Assembly: GCA_023458595.1 (NCBI GenBank)
Contig: JAEWYT010000041.1
Location: 1-64,000, forward strand
DNA from: Pseudomonadota bacterium
GTDB lineage: Bacteria; Pseudomonadota; Alphaproteobacteria; Rhizobiales; Tepidamorphaceae
Direction: 5' to 3'
DNA: 64,000 bases
The position numbers and the translations under genes were made by a program. Position 1 is the stretch's first letter; each line of letters opens with the position of its first letter. Below, piece by piece: positions 34,084 through 43,091 of the stretch. Below the pieces are notes generated by a model. That model was not told where the DNA came from and did no database searches. It saw only the letters and a list, made by a program, of their open reading frames with translations.

Positions 34084-36723
34084 CTATTCCAGACTGCGCT
34101 CGACGATGTCGGCGGTGTCGCGCGACAGGCTCTCGTGCCCGGCGATGCGCTTGAGCTCGGCTTCCGCCGCCGCGCGACGTACGGGCTCGAGCACGCGCCA
34201 GGAGCGGAATGCGGACAGCATGCGTGCGGCGACCTGCGGATTGGCGCGGTCGATCTCGAGCGCGACGTCCGCGACGAACCTGTACCCCGCTCCGTCCGCC
34301 CGGTTGAACTGGGTCGGATTGGCCGCCGCGAAGGCGCCGACGAGCGCACGCACCCGGTTGGGGTTCGACAGCGAGAAGGCGGGATGGCGAGTCAGCTCTC
34401 TCACGCGGTCGAGCGTGTCGGGGTTCGTCATCGTCGCCTGCAGGGTGAACCACTTGTCGAGAACGAGAGGGTCCGTGCGGTAGCGCTCGAAGAAGTCGGC
34501 GAGCGCCTCGTCCGCCTCCGGCACGCCCTGCCGCGTCAGTGCTGAAAGACCCGCCATCCGGTCCGTCATGTTGTCGGAGTTGCGGTAGTGGCGCCCGGCC
34601 GTCTCGATGCCCTCCCGGCCGGTGCCGGCGAGAAGGCCGAGCGCGGTATTGCGCAGCGCCCGCCGCCCGGCGCTCTCGGCGTCCGGGCTGTAGGGCTCGT
34701 TGGTGCCGAGCCGCCAGTAGATCGCGGCGAGACGGGCGTGAAGCCCCGAGCCGATCAGGCCGCGCAGCCATTCATCGGCGGCATGGATCGCATCGGGATC
34801 GACATTGCGTCCGATCTCTCGGGCGATGTCCGCTTCCGAGGGAAGCGCCAGCGCCTGGGCGCGGAACGCCGCGTCGAGGCTGTCCGAGGTCAGCGTCTGC
34901 TCGAGCGAGCCGATGAAGCGCGGATCGACGCGCGGCGACCCGCCGGATGCGGCCGTCGTTTGCGCGTCGATGAGGATCCGCGTCGCCAGCGTCTGGATCG
35001 CTTGCCAGCGGTTGAAGGGATCGCTGTCGTGGGCCGCGGCGAACAGCAGGTCGTCGTCGGTGACGTTGGCCGTGAGTTTCACCGGGGCCGAAAAGCCGCG
35101 CAGGAGAGACGGCACCGGACGCCCCGGCAGATCGGTGAAGACGATCCGCTCGCTCGCGCCGTCGAGTTCGATGATGCCGTCGCGCACCGCCGCGCTCTCG
35201 GTCCTGACGTCGGCGATATCGGCGCCGTCCGGCCCGATGAGCGCGAAGGCGATCGGGATCGGCACGGGCTGCTTGGTCGGCTGGCCGGGCGTCGGCGGAC
35301 AGCTCTGCTCGAGCGTCAGCTCGTAGGAGCGCGTGGCGGCGTCGTAGCGGCCGGTGGCGGTCACCTCCGGCGTGCCGGCCTGGCGGTACCAGATCATGAA
35401 CCGGTCGAGGCTCTTGCCCGTCGCATCGGCGAAGCAGGCGATGAACTCCTCGATCGTCGCCGCCGTTCCGTCGTGGCGGTCGAAATAGAGGTCCATGCCC
35501 GCCCGGAAGCCGTCGGCCCCGAGCAGGATTTTCAGCATGCGGATCAGCTCGGCGCCCTTCTCGTAGACGGTCGCCGTATAGAAGTTGTTGATTTCCTTGT
35601 AGCTTTCCGGTCGCACCGGATGCGCCAGCGGTCCCGCGTCCTCGACGAACTGATGTGCCTTCAACGTCCTGACGTCGCCGATGCGCTCGACCGCGCGCGA
35701 GCGCACGTCGGCGGAGAATTCCTGGTCGCGATAGACAGTAAGTCCTTCCTTCAGGCAGAGCTGGAACCAGTCGCGGCAGGTGATCCGGTCGCCGGTCCAG
35801 TTGTGGAAGTACTCGTGCGCGATGATCGCCTCGATATTGGCGTAGTCGGTATCGGTCGCCGTCTCCGGGCTCGCCAGAACGTACTTGTCGTTGAAGATGT
35901 TGAGGCCCTTGTTCTCCATCGCGCCCATGTTGAAATCGGAGACGGCGACGATGTTGAACACGGCGAGATCGTACTCTCGCCCAAACGCCTCCTCGTCCCA
36001 GCGCATCGACCGCTTCAGCGCCTCCAGCGCGTAGCCGCAGCGATCCTCCTTCCCCCGCTCGACGTAGATGCCGAGTTCGACCTCGCGGCCCGACGCGGTG
36101 ACGAAGGTCTCGCCGACATGGCCGAGATCGCCGCCGACGAGGGCGAACAGGTAGGAGGGCTTGGGGAAGGGATCGTGCCAGACGGCGAAGTGCCGGTCCG
36201 TGCCCTCGATCTCTCCGGCCTCGGTCGGGTTGCCGTTCGACAGGAGGATCGGCGTGTCGGACTTCCGCGCCTCGATGCGCACCGTGTAGACGGCCAGAAC
36301 GTCCGGGCGGTCCGGGAAGAACGTGATGCGGCGGAAGCCCTCGGCCTCGCACTGGGTGCAGTAGATGCCGCTCGACCGGTAGAGCCCCATCAGCCGCGTG
36401 TTGGCGCCCGGATCGATCTCGGTGCCGATCTCCAGGACGAAGGGCTCCGCCGGCGGCGCGGCGATCGTCAGGCGGTCCTTGTCGAGCTTGTAGGCCGTGC
36501 CGGGCAGGGGCGCGCCGTCGAGCGACAGGGATGTCAGCTCCAGCTCGTCGCCGTCGAGATGCAGGTCGCCGCCGTCGCCCTGCGGATTGCGGCGGACGTG
36601 GAGACGGCTCGTGACCCGCGTGCGCTCGGGGTCGAGCCGGAAATCGAGCTCGACTCGATCGACGAGATAGGCCGGCGGTGCATAGTCCTGAAGCCGCACG
36701 ACCGGCGTCTGGTCCTTTGCCAT
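34084..36723 (-). CDS. pepN: aminopeptidase N (M1 zinc metallopeptidase)
   Basis: An 879-residue M1 peptidase, the length of E. coli PepN. The substrate-binding motif GAMENKGLNIF and the zinc site HEYFHNW (H303, E304, H307; third ligand Glu in LCLKEGLTVYRDQEF) are intact. The C-terminal all-helical domain is complete. It removes N-terminal residues from peptides in the cytosol. The start is the ATG at 36723 with GGGAG upstream; a longer frame into soxG is spurious. Its stop lies 19 nt before the CtrA box of the pleC leader. Confidence 0.95.
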   Translation of the reverse strand: MAKDQTPVVRLQDYAPPAYLVDRVELDFRLDPERTRVTSRLHVRRNPQGDGGDLHLDGDELELTSLSLDGAPLPGTAYKLDKDRLTIAAPPAEPFVLEIGTEIDPGANTRLMGLYRSSGIYCTQCEAEGFRRITFFPDRPDVLAVYTVRIEARKSDTPILLSNGNPTEAGEIEGTDRHFAVWHDPFPKPSYLFALVGGDLGHVGETFVTASGREVELGIYVERGKEDRCGYALEALKRSMRWDEEAFGREYDLAVFNIVAVSDFNMGAMENKGLNIFNDKYVLASPETATDTDYANIEAIIAHEYFHNWTGDRITCRDWFQLCLKEGLTVYRDQEFSADVRSRAVERIGDVRTLKAHQFVEDAGPLAHPVRPESYKEINNFYTATVYEKGAELIRMLKILLGADGFRAGMDLYFDRHDGTAATIEEFIACFADATGKSLDRFMIWYRQAGTPEVTATGRYDAATRSYELTLEQSCPPTPGQPTKQPVPIPIAFALIGPDGADIADVRTESAAVRDGIIELDGASERIVFTDLPGRPVPSLLRGFSAPVKLTANVTDDDLLFAAAHDSDPFNRWQAIQTLATRILIDAQTTAASGGSPRVDPRFIGSLEQTLTSDSLDAAFRAQALALPSEADIAREIGRNVDPDAIHAADEWLRGLIGSGLHARLAAIYWRLGTNEPYSPDAESAGRRALRNTALGLLAGTGREGIETAGRHYRNSDNMTDRMAGLSALTRQGVPEADEALADFFERYRTDPLVLDKWFTLQATMTNPDTLDRVRELTRHPAFSLSNPNRVRALVGAFAAANPTQFNRADGAGYRFVADVALEIDRANPQVAARMLSAFRSWRVLEPVRRAAAEAELKRIAGHESLSRDTADIVERSLE

Positions 36724-36860
36724 ATGGAGAAACTCCCGGAGCTCGAAGATGGTTGGCAGGCGGGCGACGTTTAAGCCCACATTGTGGCCGCGCCAAGCCC
36801 TGCCGGACGGCGAGCCGCCGGCGCGGGATTCCCTTCGCACTCCGCGTGAAGTGAGCTGCC

Positions 36861-36947
36861 GTAGCCCGCATGGAGCGAAGCGCAATGCGGGAAGAAGCGC
36901 TCCGGCTCCGGGGCATCCCGGATTTCGCTGCGCTTCATTCGGGCTAC
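36861..36947. repeat. inverted repeat (imperfect 32-bp arms) between soxG and pepN
   Basis: Arms 36861-36892 (GTAGCCCGCATGGAGCGAAG...) and 36916-36947 (ending CATTCGGGCTAC) are imperfect reverse complements separated by 23 bases. This is the well-known alphaproteobacterial palindromic intergenic type and could fold in mRNA as an attenuator of soxG-pepN read-through. Confidence 0.7.
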
Positions 36948-36962
36948 GCGCGGAGGCGAGGC

Positions 36963-37601
36963 CTACCGCTCCAGCCGCCAGGTCTCCCCCGTCAGCGGCT
37001 GCTGGCGGGGCATGCCCCATTCGAAGCCGGCCTCGGCGAGCAGGCACCACAGGTAGTCGGCCATGGACCGGCGTACGAACAGGCGGAACACCGGGCCGCC
37101 TTCGGACGCCTCGCCTTCGACCTGCCAGAGCGTCGCCTGGCCGCGGCCGAACATGGAGCCGGCGACCTGGCCGATGGTGAAGGCCGACCTGTGCAGGTCG
37201 AGCGTCGTCAGCTTCATCAGCATCTCGCGGGCACGCGGGCCGGCGAGCTCGATCGCGGTGTAGTAGGAGGATACGTCGGCGATCTGGTGATGCACGCCCG
37301 ACAGGGCCGTCTCCAGGTCCTCGGCGAGCGCCTTCTGCGCGTCCCCGGCTGTGACGATCCAGAATTCGTCGGGGCCGATCCACAGGACCGCGGTCTCGCC
37401 CTGCCGCGTCGCCTTGCAGGCCTCCGGCAGCGGAACGGCCGTGACCCCGCTCACGGCCCTGCCGACCTTGGCGGGATTTCCGCGCAGCACCAGCTTGCCG
37501 AGGAACGGCACCTCCGCCATGCGGGCGGCGCCTTCCATCGCCTTGATCGGCGCGCGGTGGGCGAGGGGAGAGCGGCGGCGCGAGGTCGCGGTGGCAGCCA
37601 T
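36963..37601 (-). CDS. soxG: sarcosine oxidase subunit gamma
   Basis: A 212-residue protein of the heterotetrameric sarcosine oxidase gamma family (GcvT-like fold). It starts at the ATG at 37601 (MAATATSRRRSPLAHRAP). Typical stretches are VLWIGPDEFWIVT, HHQIADVSSYYTAIELAGP and FTIGQVAGSMFGRGQATLWQ (as GSMFGRGQATLW). Gamma packs against alpha in the TSOX complex. It is the last gene of soxB-D-A-G, 171 nt after soxA, with a palindromic doublet in the gap. Confidence 0.92.
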   Translation of the reverse strand: MAATATSRRRSPLAHRAPIKAMEGAARMAEVPFLGKLVLRGNPAKVGRAVSGVTAVPLPEACKATRQGETAVLWIGPDEFWIVTAGDAQKALAEDLETALSGVHHQIADVSSYYTAIELAGPRAREMLMKLTTLDLHRSAFTIGQVAGSMFGRGQATLWQVEGEASEGGPVFRLFVRRSMADYLWCLLAEAGFEWGMPRQQPLTGETWRLER

Positions 37602-37639
37602 GATCAATCCACCGTCCGGATTTGCGGCAACCGCCGCCT

Positions 37640-37733
37640 GGGCCCCGGATCGAGTCCGGGGCACGCGTCTGCTTTCGGGGCACGGGCCGAGCGACGGGCG
37701 GAAGCCTCGTGTCCCGGACTTGATCCGGGACCC
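37640..37733. repeat. inverted-doublet palindromic repeat (copy 2), soxA-soxG spacer
   Basis: 25-bp arms at 37640-37664 (core CCCCGGATCGAGTCCGGGG) and 37709-37733 (core TCCCGGACTTGATCCGGGA) are separated by 44 bases. Same design as copies at 27369 and 41475. Confidence 0.8.
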
Positions 37734-37772
37734 GGAAGCGGAACGGCGCAACGCCTGCGGACAGTCAGCGCG

Positions 37773-40700
37773 TCAGACATCCCCGTCCTCCCGCAGCCTG
37801 AGAAAATCCGAGCCCGTCACCTTCACCGGGACCGGGTCGCCGGACTTGCGCGAGACCCACAGCCGCTCGCCCATCCGCTCGCGGCCGGACCTGACCATGG
37901 CGAGCGCGATCGAGCGGTCGAGATTGGGGCTCATGTAGCTCGACGTGACGTGGCCGAGCATCGGCACGGGCTTCCGCTCCGGCTCGGTCGACGTCCCGAT
38001 GACGTGCGCGCCTTCCTCGAGCATGACATTCGGGTCCTCGGTGAGGAGCCCGACGAGCTGCTTGCGGTCGGGACGCGCGGTGTCGGCGCGCGAGAGCGAT
38101 CGCTTGCCGATGAAATCGCCCTTGGTCTTCGACACGATCCAGTCCATGCCGAGATCGGCCGGCGTCGCGGTTCCGTCCGTCTCCTGGCCGACGATGATGA
38201 ATCCCTTCTCGGCGCGCAGGAGGTGCATGGCCTCGGTGCCGTAGGGCTGGATGCCGTGCTTGCGGCCCGCCTCCATCACCTTGTTCCACAGCCACAGACC
38301 GTAGTCGGCGGCGATGTTGATCTCGTAGGCCAGCGCGCCCGTGAACGAGATGCGGAACACGCGGACCGGCACCCCGTCGATGGTGGCGTCCGCGAAGCTC
38401 ATGAACTCGAACTTCTCCGGGTCCGGATCGATCCCCTCGCAGAGGTCGGCGACGACGCGCCAGCTTTCCGGCCCCGACAGGCCCGCGACCGCCCATTCCT
38501 CCGTGACGGTCGTCATGTAGACCTCGAGGTCGCGCCATTCTGTCTGCAGATAGTCCTCCAGCCAGGTCAGCACCCGGGCCGCGCCGCCCGTGGTCGTCGT
38601 CATGTGGAAATGGTCGTCGGCGATGCAGGCGGTGACGCCGTCGTCCATCACCATGCCGTCCTCGCCGAGCATCAGCCCGTAGCGGGCCCTGCCGGGGGCG
38701 AGCTTCGACCAGGCGTTGGTGTAGACGCGGTTCAGGAAGGTGCGCGCGTCCTTGCCGCGGATGTCGATCTTGCCGAGCGTCGAGGCGTCGAGCACGGCGA
38801 CCTTCTCTCGCGCGGCGCGGCTCTCGCGGCCGACGGCGGCCTCGAAGCTCTCGCCGGACCTGAGATACGCGCGGGCGCGCAGCCAGTCGCCGACCGGCTC
38901 GAACACCGCACCGTTGCCCTTGTGCCAGTCGTGCATCGGCGTTCCGCGGCGCGGATGGAAATGGCTGCCCACGTGCTGGCCGGCGAGCGCCGCGAAGGTG
39001 ACGGGCTTCCACGGCTGGCGGAAGGTCGTCGTGCCGACCTGCCAGACCGGTTTCCTCAGCGTGTCCGCGACGACGGCGAAGGCGTTCATGTTGGCGACCT
39101 TGCCCTGGTCGGTGCCCATGCCGGTGGTGGTGTAGCGCTTGGCGTGCTCGATCGAGTCGTAGCCTTCGGCGAGCGCCAGCTTGATGTCCTTGGTGGTGAC
39201 GTCGTCCTGCAGGTCGATCCAGGCGCGCACCCTGTGCTTCGGCCGGCCCGAGGGAATCTCCGCCATGACGCGAGGCGTTCCCTGAACCCGCTCGCCGCCG
39301 ACGACCTTCGGCAGGCGGCCGGCCTTCGCCGGGAAGCCGGTCTGGTTCGCCGCTTGCGCACCCGCGCGTGCGCCGTCCTTGAGGCAGCCTTCGAGATCGA
39401 AGGTCGCCGCGGCCGCGCCCGCCGAGCGTTCGTTCTGCCAGGACTCGCCGGGCCTGAAGGCGCTCAGGGTGTCGTCGTAGAGCAGTTTGCCGCGCGACTG
39501 CGAGAACAGGGCGATGTTGGGCATCCAGCCGCCGGACACGGCGACGAGGTCGCACTCGATCGCGGTGACCGGACCCTCCACGCCGCCCGAATCGCTCAGC
39601 CTGCGAACGGTCGCCCCCGACACGCGGTGGCTGCCCGAGGTGCCGACGATCGCCGCGCCGGGATGGATCGAGATGCCGCGCTCGGCGGCGAGGCTCAGCA
39701 GGCTGCCGTCGATGTCGCGCCTGAGGTCGACGACGCCGGCGATCCGCGCGCCCGCGCCCTGCAGGTCGAAGGCCGCCTCCCAGGCGGAATCGTTGTTGGC
39801 GAAGACGAGCACGCGCTGGCCCGGCAGCACGCCGTAGCGGTGCACGTAGGTGCGCGCGGCGCCCGCGAGCATGATGCCGGGCCGGTCGTTCTCGTGGAAC
39901 ACCAGCGGCCGCTCGACGGCGCCGGTCGCCAGCACCACCTCCTTCGCGCGCACCCGCCAGACGCGCTGGCGGGGCAGGTTGCCGGGCCGGTCGTAGGGCG
40001 CGAGGTGGTCGCTCACGCGCTCCCACAGGCCGACGAAGTTCTGCGCGTAGTAGCCGAACGCGGCGGTGCGGGTCAGCACCGTGACGTTGTCCATGCCTTC
40101 GAGCTCGGCGGCGGCGACGCCCGCCCAGTCGAGCGGCGACTTGTTGCCGATCCCCGCGGTCTCCGGATCGAGCGACAGGAGCCGTCCGCCGAGCGCGGCG
40201 GTCTCCTCGGCGAGGATCACGCGGGCGCCGGAGCGTCCCGCCGTCAGCGCGGCCATCAGGCCGGCCGGGCCGCCGCCGACGACGAGCACGTCGCAGTGCC
40301 GGTTGACGGACTCGTAGCGGTCCGGATCGGCGGCCTTCGGCGCCTTGCCCATTCCGGCGGCATGGCGGATGAACGGCTCGAACATCATCCAGTTGCCGAG
40401 CGGGCCCATGAAGGTCTTGTAGTAGAAGCCGGCCGGCAGGAAGGCCGAGAACCAGTCGTTGACCACGCCGATGTCGAACTTCAGCGACGGCCAGACGTTC
40501 TGTGCCGTGGCGTCCAGCCCGTCGTAGATCTCCTGCTCGGTGACGCGGGTGTTCGGGTCGGTGCGTGCCGCGTCGCGGCCGGTCTGGACGAGCGCCGTCG
40601 GGTCTTCGGCGCCGGCGCCGAAGATGCCGCGCGGGCGGTGATACTTGAACCCGCGCGCCACCATGTGCTCGCCGTTGGCGAGCAGCGCCGAGGCGAGGGT

Positions 40701-40805
40701 GTCGCCGGGATGGCCGGTGAAGTCGCGCCCGTCGAAGCGGAAGCGGATCGCCTTGCCGCGATCGATCAGCCCGCCCGAGGCGCGGCGGAAGGGTTGCGCG
40801 CTCAT
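37773..40805 (-). CDS. soxA: sarcosine oxidase subunit alpha
   Basis: A 1010-residue subunit of normal length. The N-terminal ferredoxin-like segment (GHPGDTLASALLANGEHM) precedes a Rossmann NAD-binding site (DVLVVGGGPAGLMAALTAGR as VVGGGPAGLMAAL) and a C-terminal GcvT-like folate-binding domain (about 620-1010; GLMLGEDGMVMDDGV, GLSGPESWRVV). With SoxB, D and G it oxidises sarcosine to glycine and H2O2 and passes the methyl carbon to tetrahydrofolate as 5,10-methylene-THF. It lies 268 nt after soxD, unusually far for this operon. Confidence 0.95.
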   Translation of the reverse strand: MSAQPFRRASGGLIDRGKAIRFRFDGRDFTGHPGDTLASALLANGEHMVARGFKYHRPRGIFGAGAEDPTALVQTGRDAARTDPNTRVTEQEIYDGLDATAQNVWPSLKFDIGVVNDWFSAFLPAGFYYKTFMGPLGNWMMFEPFIRHAAGMGKAPKAADPDRYESVNRHCDVLVVGGGPAGLMAALTAGRSGARVILAEETAALGGRLLSLDPETAGIGNKSPLDWAGVAAAELEGMDNVTVLTRTAAFGYYAQNFVGLWERVSDHLAPYDRPGNLPRQRVWRVRAKEVVLATGAVERPLVFHENDRPGIMLAGAARTYVHRYGVLPGQRVLVFANNDSAWEAAFDLQGAGARIAGVVDLRRDIDGSLLSLAAERGISIHPGAAIVGTSGSHRVSGATVRRLSDSGGVEGPVTAIECDLVAVSGGWMPNIALFSQSRGKLLYDDTLSAFRPGESWQNERSAGAAAATFDLEGCLKDGARAGAQAANQTGFPAKAGRLPKVVGGERVQGTPRVMAEIPSGRPKHRVRAWIDLQDDVTTKDIKLALAEGYDSIEHAKRYTTTGMGTDQGKVANMNAFAVVADTLRKPVWQVGTTTFRQPWKPVTFAALAGQHVGSHFHPRRGTPMHDWHKGNGAVFEPVGDWLRARAYLRSGESFEAAVGRESRAAREKVAVLDASTLGKIDIRGKDARTFLNRVYTNAWSKLAPGRARYGLMLGEDGMVMDDGVTACIADDHFHMTTTTGGAARVLTWLEDYLQTEWRDLEVYMTTVTEEWAVAGLSGPESWRVVADLCEGIDPDPEKFEFMSFADATIDGVPVRVFRISFTGALAYEINIAADYGLWLWNKVMEAGRKHGIQPYGTEAMHLLRAEKGFIIVGQETDGTATPADLGMDWIVSKTKGDFIGKRSLSRADTARPDRKQLVGLLTEDPNVMLEEGAHVIGTSTEPERKPVPMLGHVTSSYMSPNLDRSIALAMVRSGRERMGERLWVSRKSGDPVPVKVTGSDFLRLREDGDV

Positions 40806-40819
40806 GGATGGTCCCCTGG

Positions 40820-40994
40820 CTCCCTCCCCGCAAGGGGGAGGGCAGAAGAGGGCTTTCGTTCGTTCGGCAGGGCCGTCGCCCCGCCCGCGGTCATTGTCGC
40901 GAAGACGGGAATCCGGTATCCGCCCGGCCTGGCGAGGTTGAAGGCCCGGCCCGCGTACTCCGCGTCATTGCCGGGCTTGTCCCGGCCATCCACG
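40820..40994. repeat. palindromic repeats in the soxD-soxA spacer
   Basis: Two separate elements: CCCTCCCCGCAAGGGGGAGGG near 40822-40842 (stem CCCTCCCC / GGGGGAGGG) and CCGGGCTTGTCCCGG at 40971-40985 in a longer REP-like context. The whole 268-base gap holds no credible ORF. Confidence 0.6.
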
Positions 40995-41073
40995 GTTTCA
41001 TCGTCGCTGCGACAGCTCGCGGATGTCCGGAGCAAGTGCGGGCATGACGGCGTATGGCGAGAGGCGAGCGGGC

Positions 41074-41439
41074 TCATTTCGCCTCCTCCGGCCGGATGAC
41101 CTTCACCGCGTCGTTGCCCGAGCCGATCGGCGCTTCGCCCGACGGCGTCGCGGGGCCGGTCGTCGCCACCTTCGGCGGCGCCTCGCCGATCCTGTAGACG
41201 GCGAGGATCTCGTCGGTCGCGGTGTTGCGCAGCATGTTGAAGAAGCGCCGGCAGCCGGCGGTGTGCACCCAGCGCTCGGCGAACAGGCCCTTCGGGTTGT
41301 TGCGCAGGAAGACGAAGTCGGCCCACTGCTCGTCGGTCAGCTTTTCGCCGTCTGTCGGCCGCGCGATGTGCGCCTCGCCGGCGTTCGAGAACTCCGACTG
41401 GTCGCGCTTGCCGCAATAGGGGCAGGTGATCAGGAACAT
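41074..41439 (-). CDS. soxD: sarcosine oxidase subunit delta
   Basis: A 121-residue zinc-binding delta subunit. The N-terminal motif FLITCPYCGKRDQSEF gives two of the zinc ligands; others are probably in HTAGCRRFF and nearby His. The usual length is about 90-100, so the C-terminal 20-25 residues (ATTGPATPSGEAPIGSGND) form an extra low-complexity tail. It helps assemble the heterotetramer. It follows soxB with a repeat-filled spacer of 170 nt. Confidence 0.93.
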   Translation of the reverse strand: MFLITCPYCGKRDQSEFSNAGEAHIARPTDGEKLTDEQWADFVFLRNNPKGLFAERWVHTAGCRRFFNMLRNTATDEILAVYRIGEAPPKVATTGPATPSGEAPIGSGNDAVKVIRPEEAK

Positions 41440-41474
41440 TGTCCGCCTCTCAAGCGCCTTCCGGTGCGGCCTGT

Positions 41475-41568
41475 GGGTCCCGGGTCAAGCCCGGGACACG
41501 CGGCCTCGGTTCGTTGCACGGCCATTGCCCCATAAAAGACCTCGTGCCCCGGACTTGATCCGGGGCCC
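41475..41568. repeat. inverted-doublet palindromic repeat (copy 3), soxB-soxD spacer
   Basis: 25-bp arms 41475-41499 (core TCCCGGGTCAAGCCCGGGA) and 41544-41568 (core CCCCGGACTTGATCCGGGG) are separated by 44 bases. This matches the geometry of the copies before glnE and between soxA and soxG. Confidence 0.8.
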
Positions 41569-41609
41569 AGTGCGGCAGGTGCGGCAAGGGACGCGCCATC
41601 ACTTTCCCC

Positions 41610-42857
41610 CTAGTGCGCCACGGCCGCGGCGCCGTGCTCGGCGACGAGCGCGCCCGAGTAGAACCGGTCGAGCGCGAAGGGCGCGGCGATCGGGTGCGGA
41701 TCGTCCCTGGCGACCGTCCAGGCGAAGACGTGGCCGGAGCCCGGCGTCGCCTTCCAGCCGCCGGTGCCCCAGCCGCCGTTGATGTAGAAGCCCTTCACCT
41801 TGGTCTTCGAGATGATCGGGCTCGCGTCCGGGCAGGTGTCGACGATGCCGCCCCACTGGCGCATCATCCGGAGCCGCGAGACGACCGGCAGGAGCTCGCA
41901 GAGCGAGGCCATCTGGTGCTCGATGATGTCCATCGAGCCGCGCTGCGTGTAGGAATTGTGCGCGTCGATCCCGGCGCCGATGACGAGCTCGCCCTTGTCC
42001 GACTGGCTGCAATAGACGTGCACCGCGTTGGACATGATGACGCAGGGCACCAGCGGCTTGATCGGCTCGGAGACGAGCGCCTGCAGCGGGTGGCTCTGGA
42101 TCGGCAGCTTGATGTCGAGCATCGAGGCGATCACCGAGGTATGCCCGGCGGTGACGCAGGCGACCTTCGGCGTCTTGATCGTCCCGCGCGTCGTCTCGAC
42201 GCCCGTGACCGCGCCCTTCGACGTCTTGATGCCGGTCACCTCGCACTGCTGGATGATGTCGACGCCCATGGCGTCGCAGGCCCGCGCGAAGCCCCACACC
42301 ACCGCGTCGTGGCGGTTGGTGCCGCCCGAGCGCTGCAGGGTCGCGCCGAGGACCGGATAGCGGATGTCGTGCGAGATGTTGATGACCGGGCAGAACTCCT
42401 TCACTTGGCGTGCGTCGAGCCATTCGGCGTCGACCCCGTTCAGGCGGTTCGCCTCGACGCGGCGCTTCAGCCCGCGCGCCTCGCCCTCGTCGTGGGCGAG
42501 GTTCAGGACGCCGCGGTGGCTCATCATGATGTTGTAGTTGAGCTCGCGGCCGAGCGTCTTCCAGATCTCCAGAGCGTGGTTGTAGATCGCCGCGCTCTCG
42601 TCGAAGAGGTAGTTGGAGCGGATGATGGTGGTGTTGCGCCCCGAGTTGCCGCCGCCGATCCAGCCCTTCTCGATCACGGCGATGTTCCTCATGCCGTGCT
42701 CCTTGGCGAGGTAGTAGGCGGTCGCCAGCCCATGCCCGCCGCCGCCGATGACGACGGCGTCGTAGGCCGGCTTCGGCTCGGGATGGCGCCAGACCCTCGG
42801 CCAGCCCTGATGGCCCTTCAGGCCCTCGCGGATCAGCGAAAAGACGGAATAGCGCAC
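41610..42857 (-). CDS. soxB: sarcosine oxidase subunit beta
   Basis: 415 residues from the GTG at 42857 (SD CGAGG), giving the family N-terminus VRYSVFSLIREGLKGHQGW; a TTG at 42878 would overlap a palindrome. The FAD-binding Rossmann motif is VVIGGGGHGLATAYYLA. The His that carries covalent FMN in this family should lie near residue 170 (TNRHDAVVWGFARA). GGWGTGGWKATPGSG is the conserved C-terminal flavin-site segment. The beta subunit oxidises sarcosine. It is the first gene of the sox operon, divergent from the GbdR-like regulator. Confidence 0.94.
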   Translation of the reverse strand: MRYSVFSLIREGLKGHQGWPRVWRHPEPKPAYDAVVIGGGGHGLATAYYLAKEHGMRNIAVIEKGWIGGGNSGRNTTIIRSNYLFDESAAIYNHALEIWKTLGRELNYNIMMSHRGVLNLAHDEGEARGLKRRVEANRLNGVDAEWLDARQVKEFCPVINISHDIRYPVLGATLQRSGGTNRHDAVVWGFARACDAMGVDIIQQCEVTGIKTSKGAVTGVETTRGTIKTPKVACVTAGHTSVIASMLDIKLPIQSHPLQALVSEPIKPLVPCVIMSNAVHVYCSQSDKGELVIGAGIDAHNSYTQRGSMDIIEHQMASLCELLPVVSRLRMMRQWGGIVDTCPDASPIISKTKVKGFYINGGWGTGGWKATPGSGHVFAWTVARDDPHPIAAPFALDRFYSGALVAEHGAAAVAH

Positions 42858-43091
42858 CGGCCGACCTCGTTTAGCCAACGGCCGCCCGGCCGTTTCCTCG
42901 ACGCGTGATCATTGCCCCGGGACGTGCCGCGGGCAAGTTTCGCGACGAAACCCGGGAAGCCGTGATTTCGCATTGCAATACAAGCCGTTCTTGCGTCGAA
43001 ACCGCTTGTCATCTAGGAGCGAGGAGTGGTCTGATTGCGACATGCGGCATTTCGGCGGCCTGCCGGGAGTTCCGCAGTCTGGAGCCCGCAT
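42858..43091. promoter_or_regulatory. divergent promoter region soxB / GbdR-like regulator
   Basis: A 234-base gap. Immediately upstream of soxB is a perfect inverted repeat AACGGCCG-CC-CGGCCGTT (42877-42894), which would lie in the soxB leader. TTTCG-CGA-CGAAA occurs at 42938-42950. The more AT-rich part, near TTTCGCATTGCAATACAAG, probably holds the two promoters. Regulation by the neighbouring GlxA-type activator is inferred. Confidence 0.45.

Noticed and set aside
36724..37683. In-frame N-terminal extension of pepN
   Set aside because: It overlaps soxG and lacks family sequence; PepN begins normally at 36723 with an SD.
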